The notes beneath the pieces are model-generated. The model was not told the DNA's origin and did no database searches. It was given only the letters and a program-made list of their open reading frames with translations. A stretch of 64,000 nt of DNA from Sulfuritalea sp. (lineage in GTDB: Bacteria; Pseudomonadota; Gammaproteobacteria; Burkholderiales; Rhodocyclaceae). Of this stretch, positions 33,610 to 44,517 are shown piece by piece. The DNA lies in the NCBI GenBank assembly GCA_016708585.1, contig JADJFK010000008.1, forward strand, positions 1-64,000. Direction: 5' to 3'. Position numbers and translations under genes: made by a program. Positions within the stretch are counted from its first letter, which is position 1; each line of letters begins with the position of its first letter.

Positions 33610-33685
33610 TGGCGCGCTCGGCGGGGATCGAACCCACAACCCCTGGCTTCGGAGGCCAGTACTCTATCCATTGAGCTACGAGCGC
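33610..33685 (-). tRNA. tRNA-Arg (CCG)
   Basis: Cloverleaf on the minus strand: acceptor stem GCGCTCG/CGAGCGC, D arm GCTC...GAGT, anticodon stem CTGGC/GCCAG with loop CTCCGAA (anticodon CCG), T loop TTCGATC, encoded CCA end. 76 nt. Confidence 0.95.
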
Positions 33686-33789
33686 GCGAGGGGGCGAAGC
33701 ATAGCGCGTTCGGCCGGTGGCGTCCATTGCGGGGCGGGCGAATCCGCTATAATCCGGCCCTCTGTACGACTACCCCGGGAAGGCTGCTC

Positions 33790-34224
33790 ATGGTCCATTT
33801 GAATATCCGAACATTCGCCGCGGCGGGTGCGCTGGCTCTCTCCGTTTCGGTGTTTGCCATGGGCGACCGCCCCAGGGGCGACGAGGAAGCCGCCAACAAG
33901 CGGATCGCTCCCGTGGCTCGCGTCGAGCTTGCGGCCCCGGTGGCTGCGGCTAGCGGCAATCGCAGCGGCGAACAGATTTACAAGGCCGTCTGCGGCGCCT
34001 GTCATGAGACCGGTGTCGCCGGCGCGCCGAAGACCGGCGACAAGGCGGCCTGGGCGCCGCGCATCGCGCTGGGTCTCGATGGCCTGCTGAAGTCGGCGAT
34101 TGCCGGCAAGAACGCGATGCCGCCGAAGGGTGGCTCGGATGCCAACGATGTCGAACTGGCGCGCTCCATTGTTTACATTGCCAACAAGTCAGGTGGCAAT
34201 CTGAAGGAACCCGCGGCGAAGTAA
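33790..34224 (+). CDS. Cytochrome c5-like class I c-type cytochrome
   Basis: A 144-residue periplasmic electron carrier: signal-like N-terminus ending near residue 23, then an Ala-rich linker, then the heme-binding site CGACH (C68, C71, H72) in the cyt c5-like context YKAVCGACHETGVAGAPKTGD, and the axial Met loop in AIAGKNAMPPKGG. It probably shuttles electrons to terminal oxidases or nitrogen-oxide reductases. It begins 104 bases from the tRNA on the other strand and ends at a strong terminator. Confidence 0.93.
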   Translation: MVHLNIRTFAAAGALALSVSVFAMGDRPRGDEEAANKRIAPVARVELAAPVAAASGNRSGEQIYKAVCGACHETGVAGAPKTGDKAAWAPRIALGLDGLLKSAIAGKNAMPPKGGSDANDVELARSIVYIANKSGGNLKEPAAK

Positions 34225-34244
34225 GTCGTCGCTCCAAGGCTGAC

Positions 34245-34269
34245 AAAGGGACCCCTGCGGTCCCTTTTT
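34245..34269 (+). terminator. Rho-independent terminator of the cytochrome gene
   Basis: AAAGGGACC-CCTGC-GGTCCCTTTTT: nine-base stem and T run, 20 bases after the stop codon at 34224. Confidence 0.9.
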
Positions 34270-34272
34270 CGT

Positions 34273-34307
34273 TATGTCCGCGCGAGAGGTGCGGACGGTA
34301 TCCCCTG
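34273..34307 (+). repeat. Hairpin repeat copy between cytochrome c5 and rep
   Basis: TATGTCCGCGCG...GCGGACGGTATCCCC. The stem GTCCGCGC/GTGCGGAC is kept while the fifth pair is G-C instead of the C-G of other copies, a compensated change. Confidence 0.6.
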
Positions 34308-34313
34308 GCGGGA

Positions 34314-36296
<1,983 letters not shown>

Positions 36297-36317
36297 GGGA
36301 TGAATGCCCGCGGCGCC

Positions 36318-36337
36318 GTATCGCCGGCGCCGACTTT
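36318..36337 (+). repeat. Dispersed 20-base motif copy between rep and DUF4197
   Basis: Intergenic copy, one mismatch to GTACCGCCGGCGCCGACTTT (T for C at position four). It lies in the 86-base gap between two minus-strand genes. Confidence 0.6.
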
Positions 36338-36382
36338 TCTGGTTTGCGGGCGAACGCTGCCCGGGGTTGCGCCTGCTTGCGC

Positions 36383-37063
36383 CTACTTGAGGGCGCCGAA
36401 GACCTTCTGCGCCAGCGAGCCGGCGGCGCCGAGCGGATCCTTGCGGATCGCCTTTTCCTCTTCGGCCATCATCAGGTAGAGGCCGTCCAGGGTTTTTTTC
36501 GTGACGTAGTTCTCCAGTTGCGCATCCTCCTCGCGCACCAGGCCGTAGCCGGCCGCCTTGCCGGCGAGCTGGTCGTACTTCTTCGCCACCTGGACCTTGG
36601 CCATGGCCGTCTTGACCATGGGCTTGAACTTCTCCGTCAGGGGGCCGGAGGTGGTGCGACGGAAATACTGCGTCGCGGCGTCGTCGCCACCGGTGAGGAT
36701 GCGCTTGGCATCCTCGACCGACATCTGCTTGATGGAATTTACCAGCAGGGCCTTGGCTTCCGGTACGGCCGCTTCCGCCGCACGGTTCATCGCGGTAATC
36801 AGTTCGTCGGCCTTCTTGCCCATGCCCAGACCGCGCATCACGCCCTCGACCTTCTGCACGCTTTCAGGCAGCGGGATCTTGACCTTCGGATTACCGAGGA
36901 AGCCGTCCTTCTTGCCCAGCAGATCCACCGCCTTGCCGGCGCCCTGGGTCAGAGCCTCCTTGAGGCCGCCATTGGCATCCTTGCCGCTGATGTCGTCGAG
37001 CGAGAGCGCGTGGGCGTTGGCTGCGAGCAGCAGGCCGGCGAAGAACGAGAGTGTGAGGCGCAT
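36383..37063 (-). CDS. DUF4197 secreted protein
   Basis: A 226-residue protein with a signal peptide (MRLTLSFFAGLLLAANAHA) and mostly helical mature region. Family-like blocks include DDISGKDANGGLKEALTQG, NPKVKIPLPESVQKVEGVMRGLGMGKKADELITAMNRAAE (read as separate blocks KIPLPE and AMNRAAEAAVPEAK) and TLDGLYLMMAEEEKAIRKDP. The DUF4197 family is widespread, secreted and of unknown function. It is divergent from the membrane gene at 37278; the 214-base gap carries no obvious gene. Confidence 0.82.
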   Translation of the reverse strand: MRLTLSFFAGLLLAANAHALSLDDISGKDANGGLKEALTQGAGKAVDLLGKKDGFLGNPKVKIPLPESVQKVEGVMRGLGMGKKADELITAMNRAAEAAVPEAKALLVNSIKQMSVEDAKRILTGGDDAATQYFRRTTSGPLTEKFKPMVKTAMAKVQVAKKYDQLAGKAAGYGLVREEDAQLENYVTKKTLDGLYLMMAEEEKAIRKDPLGAAGSLAQKVFGALK

Positions 37064-37277
37064 GTCTGGAATTCCTTGGCTGATTGCGATGGGCGGGGGC
37101 CGGGAGTGTTGCCGCCATTATTGCATTTGCCCTGCCAGTCGTCAGCAGCGCAAGCCGCGTTCGGGTATCGGCCGCCGATACCGCGCGTGGCGGCTGCTGC
37201 ACCTTTCCGGATTCCGGTTTACCCTGTGCGTTGCCTGCCGCATGCTGAGCCCGACCTTCATCATTCAGGAAAACAGC

Positions 37278-38093
37278 ATGACACACGCCCTGCGCCACCT
37301 GCCCGCCGCCCTCACCGCCCTGCTCGCGGCGGCGGCGCTGTTCCACGGCCCGATCCACCAGCCGGCCGGCTACCACGATTTCGCCGACCAGTCGCTGGTC
37401 TGGGGCGTGCCGCATTTCTGCGACGTGACATCCAACCTCGGCTTCGGCGTCATTGCGCTGTGGGGCTGGCTGCGGCTCGCGCCGAACCGGCAGCACGGCG
37501 GCCTGCACCACGGCTGGGCCGGCTACCGCCTGTTCCTGGCCGGTCTGTTCCTCACCGCGCTGGGTTCGTCCTGGTACCACCTCGCGCCGGACAATGCCAG
37601 CCTGGTCTGGGATCGCCTGCCGATCGCCCTGGCTTGTGGCGGCCTGCTGGCCGGCGTCTGGGGCGATGCCCGGCAAAAGGAAAGCCGCAGCCTCGCCGCC
37701 TGGCTCGCGCTGGCCGGGGCGCTCAGTGTCGGCTGGTGGCGCTTCACGGACCTGTCCGGTGCCGGCGACCTGCGCCCCTATTTGCTGCTGCAGGGCCTGC
37801 CCATCCTGCTGATCCCGCTTTGGCAATGGATCTACAAAGTGCCCGGCGCCGACCGACTGGCCTTCGGCGGCGCGCTCGCGCTGTATGTCGTCGCCAAATT
37901 CGCCGAGCTGGGCGACCACGAAATCGCGGCCGTGCTGGGGCCGGTCACCGGCCATACCCTGAAGCACCTGCTGGCGACGGCCGCCGCCGCGCTGATCGTC
38001 GGGCGGCTGGTGTTCCGCCTGCGGGCGCCGCTCAGGGCTTGCGCCGGTGCATGTCCGCCAGCGCCGCCATCAGCCATGAACGCATGCCGATGA
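37278..38093 (+). CDS. Ceramidase-like (CREST superfamily) membrane protein
   Basis: A 271-residue integral membrane protein with about seven hydrophobic spans. Conserved His patterns recall alkaline-ceramidase/CREST hydrolases: HQPAGYHDFADQ near the N-terminus, GSSWYHLAPDNASLVWDRLPIAL in the middle and GHTLKHLLAT near the C-terminus. Hydrolase function and substrate are inferred. The C-terminal end (APLRACAGACPPAPPSAMNACR) overlaps the regulator on the opposite strand by 62 bases; this convergent overlap is unusual, so the last stretch may be recent. Confidence 0.75.
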   Translation: MTHALRHLPAALTALLAAAALFHGPIHQPAGYHDFADQSLVWGVPHFCDVTSNLGFGVIALWGWLRLAPNRQHGGLHHGWAGYRLFLAGLFLTALGSSWYHLAPDNASLVWDRLPIALACGGLLAGVWGDARQKESRSLAAWLALAGALSVGWWRFTDLSGAGDLRPYLLLQGLPILLIPLWQWIYKVPGADRLAFGGALALYVVAKFAELGDHEIAAVLGPVTGHTLKHLLATAAAALIVGRLVFRLRAPLRACAGACPPAPPSAMNACR

Positions 38094-38775
38094 CGATGGT
38101 GTAGGGGCGGCGCTGGTCGGGCGGCAGTTTCTGGTCGGCCAGGTGCTGGTTGGAAAAATCCTGGCCGACGCGCATCAGGCGCTCGCGGAAGGAATTGGCC
38201 AGGCCGCGGCCGATCTCGCCGTGCACCACCATCAGCATTTCCGATTCGCCGTCGAAGCCGCCGGCGAAGTAGTCGTGCAGCACCTCCTTGCGGAAGAAGG
38301 CCATCACCGGCCCGTGCGGCAGCCAGCGGAAGCCCTTGGCCACCTTGAGCCGGTAGCGGTTGCCGGGGCGCAGGTCGATGATACCGATGCGGTCGAGCTG
38401 CGCCAGCGCCTTCACCAGCTTGGCCTCGCTCAGATCGTAGGTGGCGAGGATCTCCTCGGCCGGCGCCTGGCTCATGACGCAGATCGCCACCACCAGCAGC
38501 GTGCGGTCGGCCACGACCGCTTTTTCCTGCGCCAGCGTCAGCTCCAGCATCAAGGGCTGGGTGTCGGCGACGCGGCGGGCGAGGTCGGCGAAGTCGAGGT
38601 TGATGATGCGGCAGATGTCGTCGATGCGCGAGACCGGCATGTCGCCTTCTTTCGAGAACATCCGCTTGACGCTGGATTCGGCCATGCCGAGGCGTTCCGC
38701 CACCACGGCATAGGTGACGCCGGCGGCCTTGAGTTCGGCCTTGAGCTGCGCGATCAGATCGGCGGTGGTGCTCAT
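38032..38775 (-). CDS. XRE-family transcriptional regulator
   Basis: A 247-residue regulator. The N-terminal HTH_3-like domain is MSTTADLIAQLKAELKAAG...YAVVAERLGMAESSVKRMFSKEGDMPVSRIDDICRIINL (blocks AERLGMAESSVKRMF and RIDDICRIINL). A larger C-terminal domain of unknown ligand follows. ATG 38775 gives the family start; an upstream in-frame start at 38808 is less likely. A palindrome AGTATC-N7-GATACT sits just upstream and could be an autoregulatory operator shared with the divergent YiaAB gene. Confidence 0.82.
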   Translation of the reverse strand: MSTTADLIAQLKAELKAAGVTYAVVAERLGMAESSVKRMFSKEGDMPVSRIDDICRIINLDFADLARRVADTQPLMLELTLAQEKAVVADRTLLVVAICVMSQAPAEEILATYDLSEAKLVKALAQLDRIGIIDLRPGNRYRLKVAKGFRWLPHGPVMAFFRKEVLHDYFAGGFDGESEMLMVVHGEIGRGLANSFRERLMRVGQDFSNQHLADQKLPPDQRRPYTIVIGMRSWLMAALADMHRRKP

Positions 38776-38797
38776 GACATTGACAATCCCGGGCAAA

Positions 38798-38816
38798 AGT
38801 ATCTGCAAACGATACT
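38798..38816. promoter_or_regulatory. Inverted repeat, candidate operator of the XRE regulator
   Basis: AGTATC-TGCAAAC-GATACT, a perfect six-base inverted repeat in the intergenic region between the regulator (-) and the YiaAB gene (+), 23 bases upstream of the regulator start. Confidence 0.4.
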
Positions 38817-38929
38817 ACAAGTCGATCGAAATGGCACATCGTCGCCTTTGCTTGTACCGGTGATCGGCCCTGCCCATGATGCAGCCGTCACCCGACACCC
38901 GTCACGTGACATACGACAAGGAGCACATC

Positions 38930-39403
38930 ATGGAACACACGATACGCATCGTTCAACGCGACACAGGCGCCTGGCGCATGCAGGTCTGGATTTCCTTCGG
39001 CATCGCCCTGCTGGTCTGCGGCACGGGCCTGGCCTGGCTGCCGGGCGGCGACCTCGACCGCGCCTTCATGGTCATGGGCTATTTCTTCTGCCTCTCGTCG
39101 GCCTTCGTGCTGTCCAAGTACGTGCGCGACAACGCCATGGCCCCGTCCGACACGCCGATGTGGGCCATGGTGGTCTGGGGCGGCTTCGCCCTGTCGATGG
39201 CGCTCACCGCCTGGGGCCTGTGGCGCATGGAAATCAACCCGACCTGGAAGGCCTACCTGCTGGTGAGCTGGCTCTACCTGATCTCATCGGCCTTCACGCT
39301 GGCCAAGACCCTGCGCGATGCCTACGAGGCCGACCGGCTGGAGCGCGCGCAGGAACCCGGCCTTGCCCTGCCCGCCGGCGAAGCCGCTGCCGCCAGCCAC
39401 TAA
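38930..39403 (+). CDS. YiaA/YiaB two-helix membrane protein
   Basis: A 157-residue inner-membrane protein of the YiaAB family. It contains two related two-helix modules: SFGIALLVCGTGLAWLPGG...AFMVMGYFFCLSSAFVLSKYVRD and GGFALSMALTAWGLWRMEIN...YLLVSWLYLISSAFTLAKTLRD. Each ends SSAFxLxKxxRD, the family repeat. Function is unknown. AAGGAGCACATC precedes the ATG. It is divergent from the XRE regulator, which may control it. Confidence 0.85.
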   Translation: MEHTIRIVQRDTGAWRMQVWISFGIALLVCGTGLAWLPGGDLDRAFMVMGYFFCLSSAFVLSKYVRDNAMAPSDTPMWAMVVWGGFALSMALTAWGLWRMEINPTWKAYLLVSWLYLISSAFTLAKTLRDAYEADRLERAQEPGLALPAGEAAAASH

Positions 39404-39430
39404 ACCCTGCGCCCGTAAAAGGAGACTTTC

Positions 39431-39880
39431 ATGACACACGCTAATTCCCGCCGCCGCGCCCTGCGCGCCCTGGCCGGCCTGACCCTCGCTCCCGCCGCCG
39501 CGCTGTTCACTGCTCCCGCCCGGGCGCATGGCGATGCCGCCGGCGCCAGCGCCGCTTCCAGCCTTTCACTCTCGCTGCCGGTCGCCGTGCTGAGCGCCGC
39601 ACCGGTGATGATCCTCAGCGCCGGCGCGGTGCTGACCGTGGTCGCGGTCGAGGCCTCGGCGACCGGTACGGTCTGGCTGCTGCGCCGCGCTGCGGACGGC
39701 GCCACCGCCAGCCTGCGCTTTTCCGGCGAAGCCGCCGCCGCATCGGTGGTAGTGGCCGGTACCGCGATCTCCGTCACCGCCATCGCCGCGGGCTGGCTGC
39801 TGTCGGTGGCGGGCGAGGTGGTCTGCCTGGTGCCCAATGCCCTGGGCGAATCGCTGCTCTACAACGAGAGGATACGGTGA
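39431..39880 (+). CDS. Exported protein of unknown function, partner of DUF2145
   Basis: A 149-residue exported, Ala-rich protein. The N-terminus SRRRALRALAGLTLAPAAALF resembles a Tat signal, with ARAHG at the likely cleavage site. The remainder is rich in Ala, Ser, Val and Thr with two or three hydrophobic stretches. AAAAGGAGACTTTC is an excellent ribosome-binding site. Its stop overlaps the DUF2145 start, so the two are co-translated, and the same pairing is common where DUF2145 occurs. No function recognised. Confidence 0.75.
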   Translation: MTHANSRRRALRALAGLTLAPAAALFTAPARAHGDAAGASAASSLSLSLPVAVLSAAPVMILSAGAVLTVVAVEASATGTVWLLRRAADGATASLRFSGEAAAASVVVAGTAISVTAIAAGWLLSVAGEVVCLVPNALGESLLYNERIR

Positions 39881-40773
39881 TGAAGATTTTGCACGGCATC
39901 CTGCGTGCCACCTTGCTTGCCCTGCTGGCGGCGGCAATAGTCGGCGCCGGCGGCACGGCGCTGGCCGGACAGAACTGCGAAGCGCGGCGGCCCAGCCTCG
40001 ATTCGATCCGCCGCGACCTCGCCCTGGCGGCCAGCGTCGCCCGGCAGCTTGACGACATGGCGCAACGCGACGGCACCAAAGTGGTGTTCATCGCCCGCGC
40101 CGGGCAGGACCTCGGCCAGCACGGCCTGCGCTATTCGCACCTGGGCATCGCCTATCGCGACGATGCGGCGCTTGACGGCCGCGGCGCCTGGCGCGTGGTG
40201 CACAAGCTCAACGAATGCGGCAGCAGCCGCAGCACGCTGTACCGCCAGGGCCTGGCCGAGTTCTTCGGCGACGGGCTGTACCTGCATGAGGCCGGCGTGG
40301 TCGCGCTCAAGCCCGCCGTCGCGACGCGCATCATCGGGCAGTTGAAAGACGATGGCCTGCTCGCCACCCTGCACGAACCGCGCTACAACATGCTCGCCTA
40401 CCCGTGGTCCGGCCCCTACCAGCAGAGCAACCAGTGGGCGATCGAAACCCTGGCGCTGCTGGTCGATCCTTCCGTGGTCAGTCGCGCCACTGCGCGCGAC
40501 TGGTTGCGGCGCCAGGACTACCGGCCGACCACGCTGCAGATCGATCCGCTGCAGCGCCTCGGCGCGCGCGTGGCCACCGCCCACATCGCCTTCGACGACC
40601 ATCCCTTCGGCCGCCGCATGGGCGGACAGATCGACACCGTCACGGTGGATTCGGTGTTCGCCTGGATTGCGCGCGCCGGGCTGGGCGACGCGCCGCTGCG
40701 CCTGCGTACGCTGCCGCCCTCCGCCAGCCCACCCAGGGTCGCGCCCGCCCGAACCGTCATGCAAACAACTTAG
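39880..40773 (+). CDS. DUF2145 exported protein
   Basis: A 297-residue protein with a signal peptide (up to about TALAGQNC). It matches the DUF2145 pattern, with blocks VVFIARAGQDLGQHGLRYSHLGIAYRD and RGAWRVVHKLNECGSSRSTLYRQGLAEFF. The LRYSHLG and His/Cys/Asn positions suggest a papain-like NlpC/P60 relative, which is inferred. ATG 39880 is preferred, with GTG 39877 as alternative. It ends about 40 bases before the LplT-PlsC gene. Confidence 0.8.
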   Translation: MKILHGILRATLLALLAAAIVGAGGTALAGQNCEARRPSLDSIRRDLALAASVARQLDDMAQRDGTKVVFIARAGQDLGQHGLRYSHLGIAYRDDAALDGRGAWRVVHKLNECGSSRSTLYRQGLAEFFGDGLYLHEAGVVALKPAVATRIIGQLKDDGLLATLHEPRYNMLAYPWSGPYQQSNQWAIETLALLVDPSVVSRATARDWLRRQDYRPTTLQIDPLQRLGARVATAHIAFDDHPFGRRMGGQIDTVTVDSVFAWIARAGLGDAPLRLRTLPPSASPPRVAPARTVMQTT

Positions 40774-40812
40774 AATCCGCCACTTCGGCTTGAATCAGCA
40801 AAGGACACGTTC

Positions 40813-42687
40813 ATGAGCAACCAATCCGGCCTGCTGCGCGCGCGACGCTTCGCCCCGCTCTTCGTCACCCAGTTCCTCGGCGCGCTCAACGACAACGTGC
40901 TGAAGAACGCCATGGTGGTGCTGCTGACCTTCCAGGCGGCGAGCTGGACCACGCTCAAGCCCGAACTGCTGGCCAACCTCGCGGCGGGCATCTTCATCCT
41001 GCCCTTCTTCCTGTTCTCGGCCACCGCCGGGCAACTCGCCGACAAGTACGACAAGGCGGCGCTGGCGCGGCTGGTCAAGCTGCTCGAAATCGGCATCGTG
41101 CTGGTGGCCGGCGCCGGCTTTCTGGTGCACAGCCTCGCCGTACTCTTCGTCGCGCTGTTCCTGCTCGGCCTGCACTCGACGCTGTTCGGCCCGGTCAAGT
41201 ACGCGATCCTGCCGCAGCACCTGAAGAGCGAGGAACTGGTCGGCGGCAACGCGCTGATCGAGGCCGGCACCTTCGTCGCCATCCTGCTCGGCACCCTGCT
41301 CGGCGGCCTGCTCGCCGGCAGCGGCGACGGCACCACCTGGATCACCATCGTCGGCCTGGCGATCGCCGTCGGCGGTTACATCGCCTCGCGGTCGATCCCG
41401 ATCGCCGTGCCGCCGGCGCCGACTTTATCCATCAGCGCCAATCCGCTGACCGAGACCTGGCGCAACATCAATTTCGCCCGCGAGAACCAGACCGTGTTCC
41501 TGTCCATCATGGGCATCTCCTGGTTCTGGCTGTTCGGCGCGCTGTTCCTTGCCCAGTTCCCGGCCTACACCAAGAACGTGCTGGGCGGCAGCGAGACGGC
41601 GGTGACGCTGCTGCTGGCCACCTTCACCTTCGGCATCGGCGTCGGCTCGCTGCTCTGCGAAAAGCTCTCGGCAAAGCGCATCGAGCTGGGTTTGGTGCCG
41701 CTGGGTTCGATCGGCCTCACGCTGTTCGCGCTCGACCTCGCCTTCGCCTCGCCGGCGACGCCGGCCGCCGGCCTGGGGGCGCTGGCCCTGCTGCAGTCCG
41801 CCTCGACCTGGCGCGTGCTGCTCGACCTGGCCCTGATCGGCATCTTCGGCGGCTTCTTCATCGTGCCGCTCTACGCCCTGGTGCAACAGCGTTCCAACCC
41901 CGAGCACGGCGCGCGCATCATCGCCGCCAACAACATCATGAATGCGCTGTTCATGGTGGTCGGCGCGATCGCCGCCGCGGGCATGCTCGCCGCCGGCCTG
42001 ACCATACCGATGCTGTTCGCCGTCGCGGCGATCTGCAACGCGGCAGTGGCGCTGTTCATCTACGGCCTGGTGCCCGAGTTCCTGCTGCGCTTCATCGTCT
42101 GGATGCTGATCCACACGGTGTATCGCCTGCGTGTGGAAGCCCTCGAGCAGGTGCCGGAAGAAGGCCCGGCGGTGATCATCTGCAACCATGTCAGCTTCGT
42201 CGATCCGCTGGTGATCATGGCGGCCTGTCCGCGCCCGATCCGCTTCGTCATGGACCACCACATCTTCCGCTGGCCGGTGATGAACTTCGTCTTCCGCAGC
42301 AGCAAGGCCATCCCGATCGCGCCGGCAAAGGAAGACCCGACCATGATGGAGAAGGCCTTCGACGAAGTCGGCAAGGCACTCGACGCCGGCGACCTGGTCG
42401 GCATCTTCCCCGAGGGCAAGATCACCGGCGACGGCAACATCAACCCCTTCCGTCCCGGCATCACCCGGATCCTGGCGCGCAACCCGGTGCCGGTGGTACC
42501 GATGGCACTGCGCGGCCTGTGGGGCAGCTTCTTCTCGCGCAAGGACGGTCCGGCGATGACCAAGCCGTTCCGCCGCGGCGTGCTCTCGCGCATCGAACTG
42601 GTGGTGGGTGCGGCGGTGCCCGCGGCGGCGGCGCTTCCGGAACGCCTGCAGGCCGATGTTACGGCCCTGCGCGGAGACTGGACCTAA
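40813..42687 (+). CDS. LplT-PlsC fusion: lysophospholipid transporter with acyltransferase domain
   Basis: A 624-residue membrane protein. Residues 1-420 form a major-facilitator domain like LplT ([69 protein letters not shown]). The C-terminal 200 residues are a PlsC-type acyltransferase with HX4D (NHVSFVD) and the FPEGKIT motif. The acyl-ACP synthetase domain of Aas is absent here, so re-acylation would need another acyl donor. It likely flips and repairs lysophospholipids. Residues 201-207 (VPPAPTL) are encoded by the dispersed 20-base motif. Confidence 0.9.
   Translation: MSNQSGLLRARRFAPLFVTQFLGALNDNVLKNAMVVLLTFQAASWTTLKPELLANLAAGIFILPFFLFSATAGQLADKYDKAALARLVKLLEIGIVLVAGAGFLVHSLAVLFVALFLLGLHSTLFGPVKYAILPQHLKSEELVGGNALIEAGTFVAILLGTLLGGLLAGSGDGTTWITIVGLAIAVGGYIASRSIPIAVPPAPTLSISANPLTETWRNINFARENQTVFLSIMGISWFWLFGALFLAQFPAYTKNVLGGSETAVTLLLATFTFGIGVGSLLCEKLSAKRIELGLVPLGSIGLTLFALDLAFASPATPAAGLGALALLQSASTWRVLLDLALIGIFGGFFIVPLYALVQQRSNPEHGARIIAANNIMNALFMVVGAIAAAGMLAAGLTIPMLFAVAAICNAAVALFIYGLVPEFLLRFIVWMLIHTVYRLRVEALEQVPEEGPAVIICNHVSFVDPLVIMAACPRPIRFVMDHHIFRWPVMNFVFRSSKAIPIAPAKEDPTMMEKAFDEVGKALDAGDLVGIFPEGKITGDGNINPFRPGITRILARNPVPVVPMALRGLWGSFFSRKDGPAMTKPFRRGVLSRIELVVGAAVPAAAALPERLQADVTALRGDWT
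41407..41426 (+). repeat. Dispersed 20-base motif copy in the LplT-PlsC gene
   Basis: One mismatch (GTG at the start) to GTACCGCCGGCGCCGACTTT; encodes VPPAPTL in a loop of the transporter domain. Confidence 0.6.
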
Positions 42688-43628
42688 GTCGCCCCGGCCA
42701 CGCCGGCGCCGTGCGCCTGCATGTCGGCGTGGTAACTCGACCGCACCAGCGGCGCGCTGGCGGCATTGGTGAAACCCATCGCCTCGGCTTCCCGCGCGTA
42801 CATCGCAAACACATCCGGATGCACGTAGCGCAGCACCGGCAGGTGGTGGCCGGAGGGCGCCAGGTACTGGCCGATGGTCAGCATCTCGACGTCATGGGCG
42901 CGCAGGTCGCGCAGCGTGTCGAGGATTTCCTCGTCGGTTTCGCCGAGGCCCACCATCAAGCCGGACTTGGTCGGCACGCCGGGCACGCGCGCCCTGAAGG
43001 CCTGCAACAGCTGCAGCGAATTCTCGTAGTCGGCGCCGGGGCGCGCCTGCTTGTAGAGGCGCGGCACGGTTTCCATGTTGTGGTTCATCACGTCGGGCGG
43101 CGTGGCGGCGAGGATGTCGAGCGCGATGTCCAGTCGCCCGCGAAAGTCCGGCACCAGCACTTCGATTTTCGTGCCGGGTGAATACTCGCGCACCTTGGCG
43201 ATGCAATCGGCGAAGTGCTGCGCGCCGCCGTCGCGCAGGTCGTCGCGGTCGACGCTGGTGATGACCACGTATTTCAGCTTCATCGCGGCGATGGTGCGCG
43301 CCAGCTTTTCCGGTTCTTCGGCGTCGGGCGGCAACGGCTTGCCGTGGCCGACGTCGCAGAAGGGGCAGCGCCGGGTGCACAGGTCGCCGAGGATCATGAA
43401 GGTGGCCGTGCCGTTGCCGAAACATTCGCCGATGTTGGGGCAGGTGGCTTCCTCGCATACGGTATGCAAATGGTGCTCGCGCAGGATCTGCTTGATCTCG
43501 CCGAAGCGGCCGGCGCTGCTGCCGGCCTTGACGCGGATCCAGTCGGGTTTTTTAAGCGTGGTCTCCGCCGGCACCACCTTGATCGGGATGCGGGCGGTCT
43601 TGGCTTCGCCTTTTTGCTTGGTGGTCAT
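42684..43628 (-). CDS. lipA: Lipoyl synthase
   Basis: Radical-SAM enzyme that inserts sulfur into octanoyl groups on lipoyl domains, 314 residues. The auxiliary cluster motif [13 protein letters not shown] and the radical-SAM motif [13 protein letters not shown] (CX3CX2C) are intact, as is the RSSYHAD C-terminal segment. ATG 43628 gives [11 protein letters not shown]; the region upstream to 43760 belongs to lipB. The start overlaps the lipB stop by four bases, the standard lipB-lipA order. It is convergent with the LplT-PlsC gene with a four-base overlap. Confidence 0.98.
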   Translation of the reverse strand: MTTKQKGEAKTARIPIKVVPAETTLKKPDWIRVKAGSSAGRFGEIKQILREHHLHTVCEEATCPNIGECFGNGTATFMILGDLCTRRCPFCDVGHGKPLPPDAEEPEKLARTIAAMKLKYVVITSVDRDDLRDGGAQHFADCIAKVREYSPGTKIEVLVPDFRGRLDIALDILAATPPDVMNHNMETVPRLYKQARPGADYENSLQLLQAFRARVPGVPTKSGLMVGLGETDEEILDTLRDLRAHDVEMLTIGQYLAPSGHHLPVLRYVHPDVFAMYAREAEAMGFTNAASAPLVRSSYHADMQAHGAGVAGAT

Positions 43629-44257
43629 GTGTGGTTGGTGTCCAGTTGCCGGGCCAGTTGTGCGGCAAGTGCCTTGCCCACTATCGCAGTTTGTTCCGCA
43701 CCGCGCCATTGTGGCAAATACGCAGACAACTGGGTGACCGCCATGCCCTCGTAGCCGCAAGGGTTGATCGCGTCGTAGGGCGCGAGATCCATGTCGACGT
43801 TGAGCGAAACGCCGTGATAGCTGCAGCCGTGCTTGATGCGCAGGCCGAGCGCGGCGATCTTGGCCTTGCCGACATAGACGCCGGGGGCGCCCGGCAGGCG
43901 CGCCGCCGTGACGCCGTAGCCGGCCAGCAGGTCGATCACCGCCTGCTCGATGCGATTCACCAGGCCGCGCACCGTGATCTCGCGCCGGCGCAGGTCGAGC
44001 AGCAGATAGACCACGACCTGGCCGGGGCCGTGGTAAGTGATCTGGCCGCCGCGGTCGATCTGCACCACCGGGATGCCAATGTCGCGCAGCAGGTGTTCCG
44101 GCTTGCCCGAAAGGCCTTGCGTGAATACCGGCGGATGCTCGCAGAGCCAGAGTTCGTCGGGCGTATCCGGTCCGCGCGTCGCGGTGAATTCCTGCATTGC
44201 GGCGAAGGTCGGCACGTAGTCGACGCGACCGAGTTCGCGCAGGATGAACACGCTCAC
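43625..44257 (-). CDS. lipB: Octanoyltransferase LipB
   Basis: Transfers octanoate from acyl-carrier protein to lipoyl domains, 210 residues. The motifs [38 protein letters not shown] and the catalytic Cys in NPCGYEGM are all present. The start is a GTG (44257) overlapping the DUF493 stop. It is part of the dat-DUF493-lipB-lipA operon found throughout Betaproteobacteria. Confidence 0.97.
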   Translation of the reverse strand: MSVFILRELGRVDYVPTFAAMQEFTATRGPDTPDELWLCEHPPVFTQGLSGKPEHLLRDIGIPVVQIDRGGQITYHGPGQVVVYLLLDLRRREITVRGLVNRIEQAVIDLLAGYGVTAARLPGAPGVYVGKAKIAALGLRIKHGCSYHGVSLNVDMDLAPYDAINPCGYEGMAVTQLSAYLPQWRGAEQTAIVGKALAAQLARQLDTNHT

Positions 44258-44517
44258 AGAACCACGCGCACCATCGGGTGTGCGGTCAGCGCACGATACA
44301 ACGCGTCGAGCTGGGCCTGCGAGGTGGCACGCACCGTGCAGGTCAGCGCGAGATAGTTGCCGGCCTTCGAAGCGCGCATCGCCATGGTCGCGGCATCGAA
44401 GTCAGGTGCGTGGTTCTGCACCACGACGGCGATTGCCTGTGCAAAATCGGCGGCGTTCACGCCCATGATTTTGAGCGGGAAGTCGCAGGGAAATTCGAGC
44501 AGCGTCTCGCGGGTCAT
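44254..44517 (-). CDS. YbeD/DUF493 family protein
   Basis: An 87-residue small ferredoxin-like-fold protein with [22 protein letters not shown] at the start and the final [26 protein letters not shown], typical of YbeD/DUF493, whose function is unknown but which is linked to the lip genes. ATG 44517 overlaps the end of dat by four bases; upstream sequence in this frame is shadow. Confidence 0.92.
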   Translation of the reverse strand: MTRETLLEFPCDFPLKIMGVNAADFAQAIAVVVQNHAPDFDAATMAMRASKAGNYLALTCTVRATSQAQLDALYRALTAHPMVRVVL

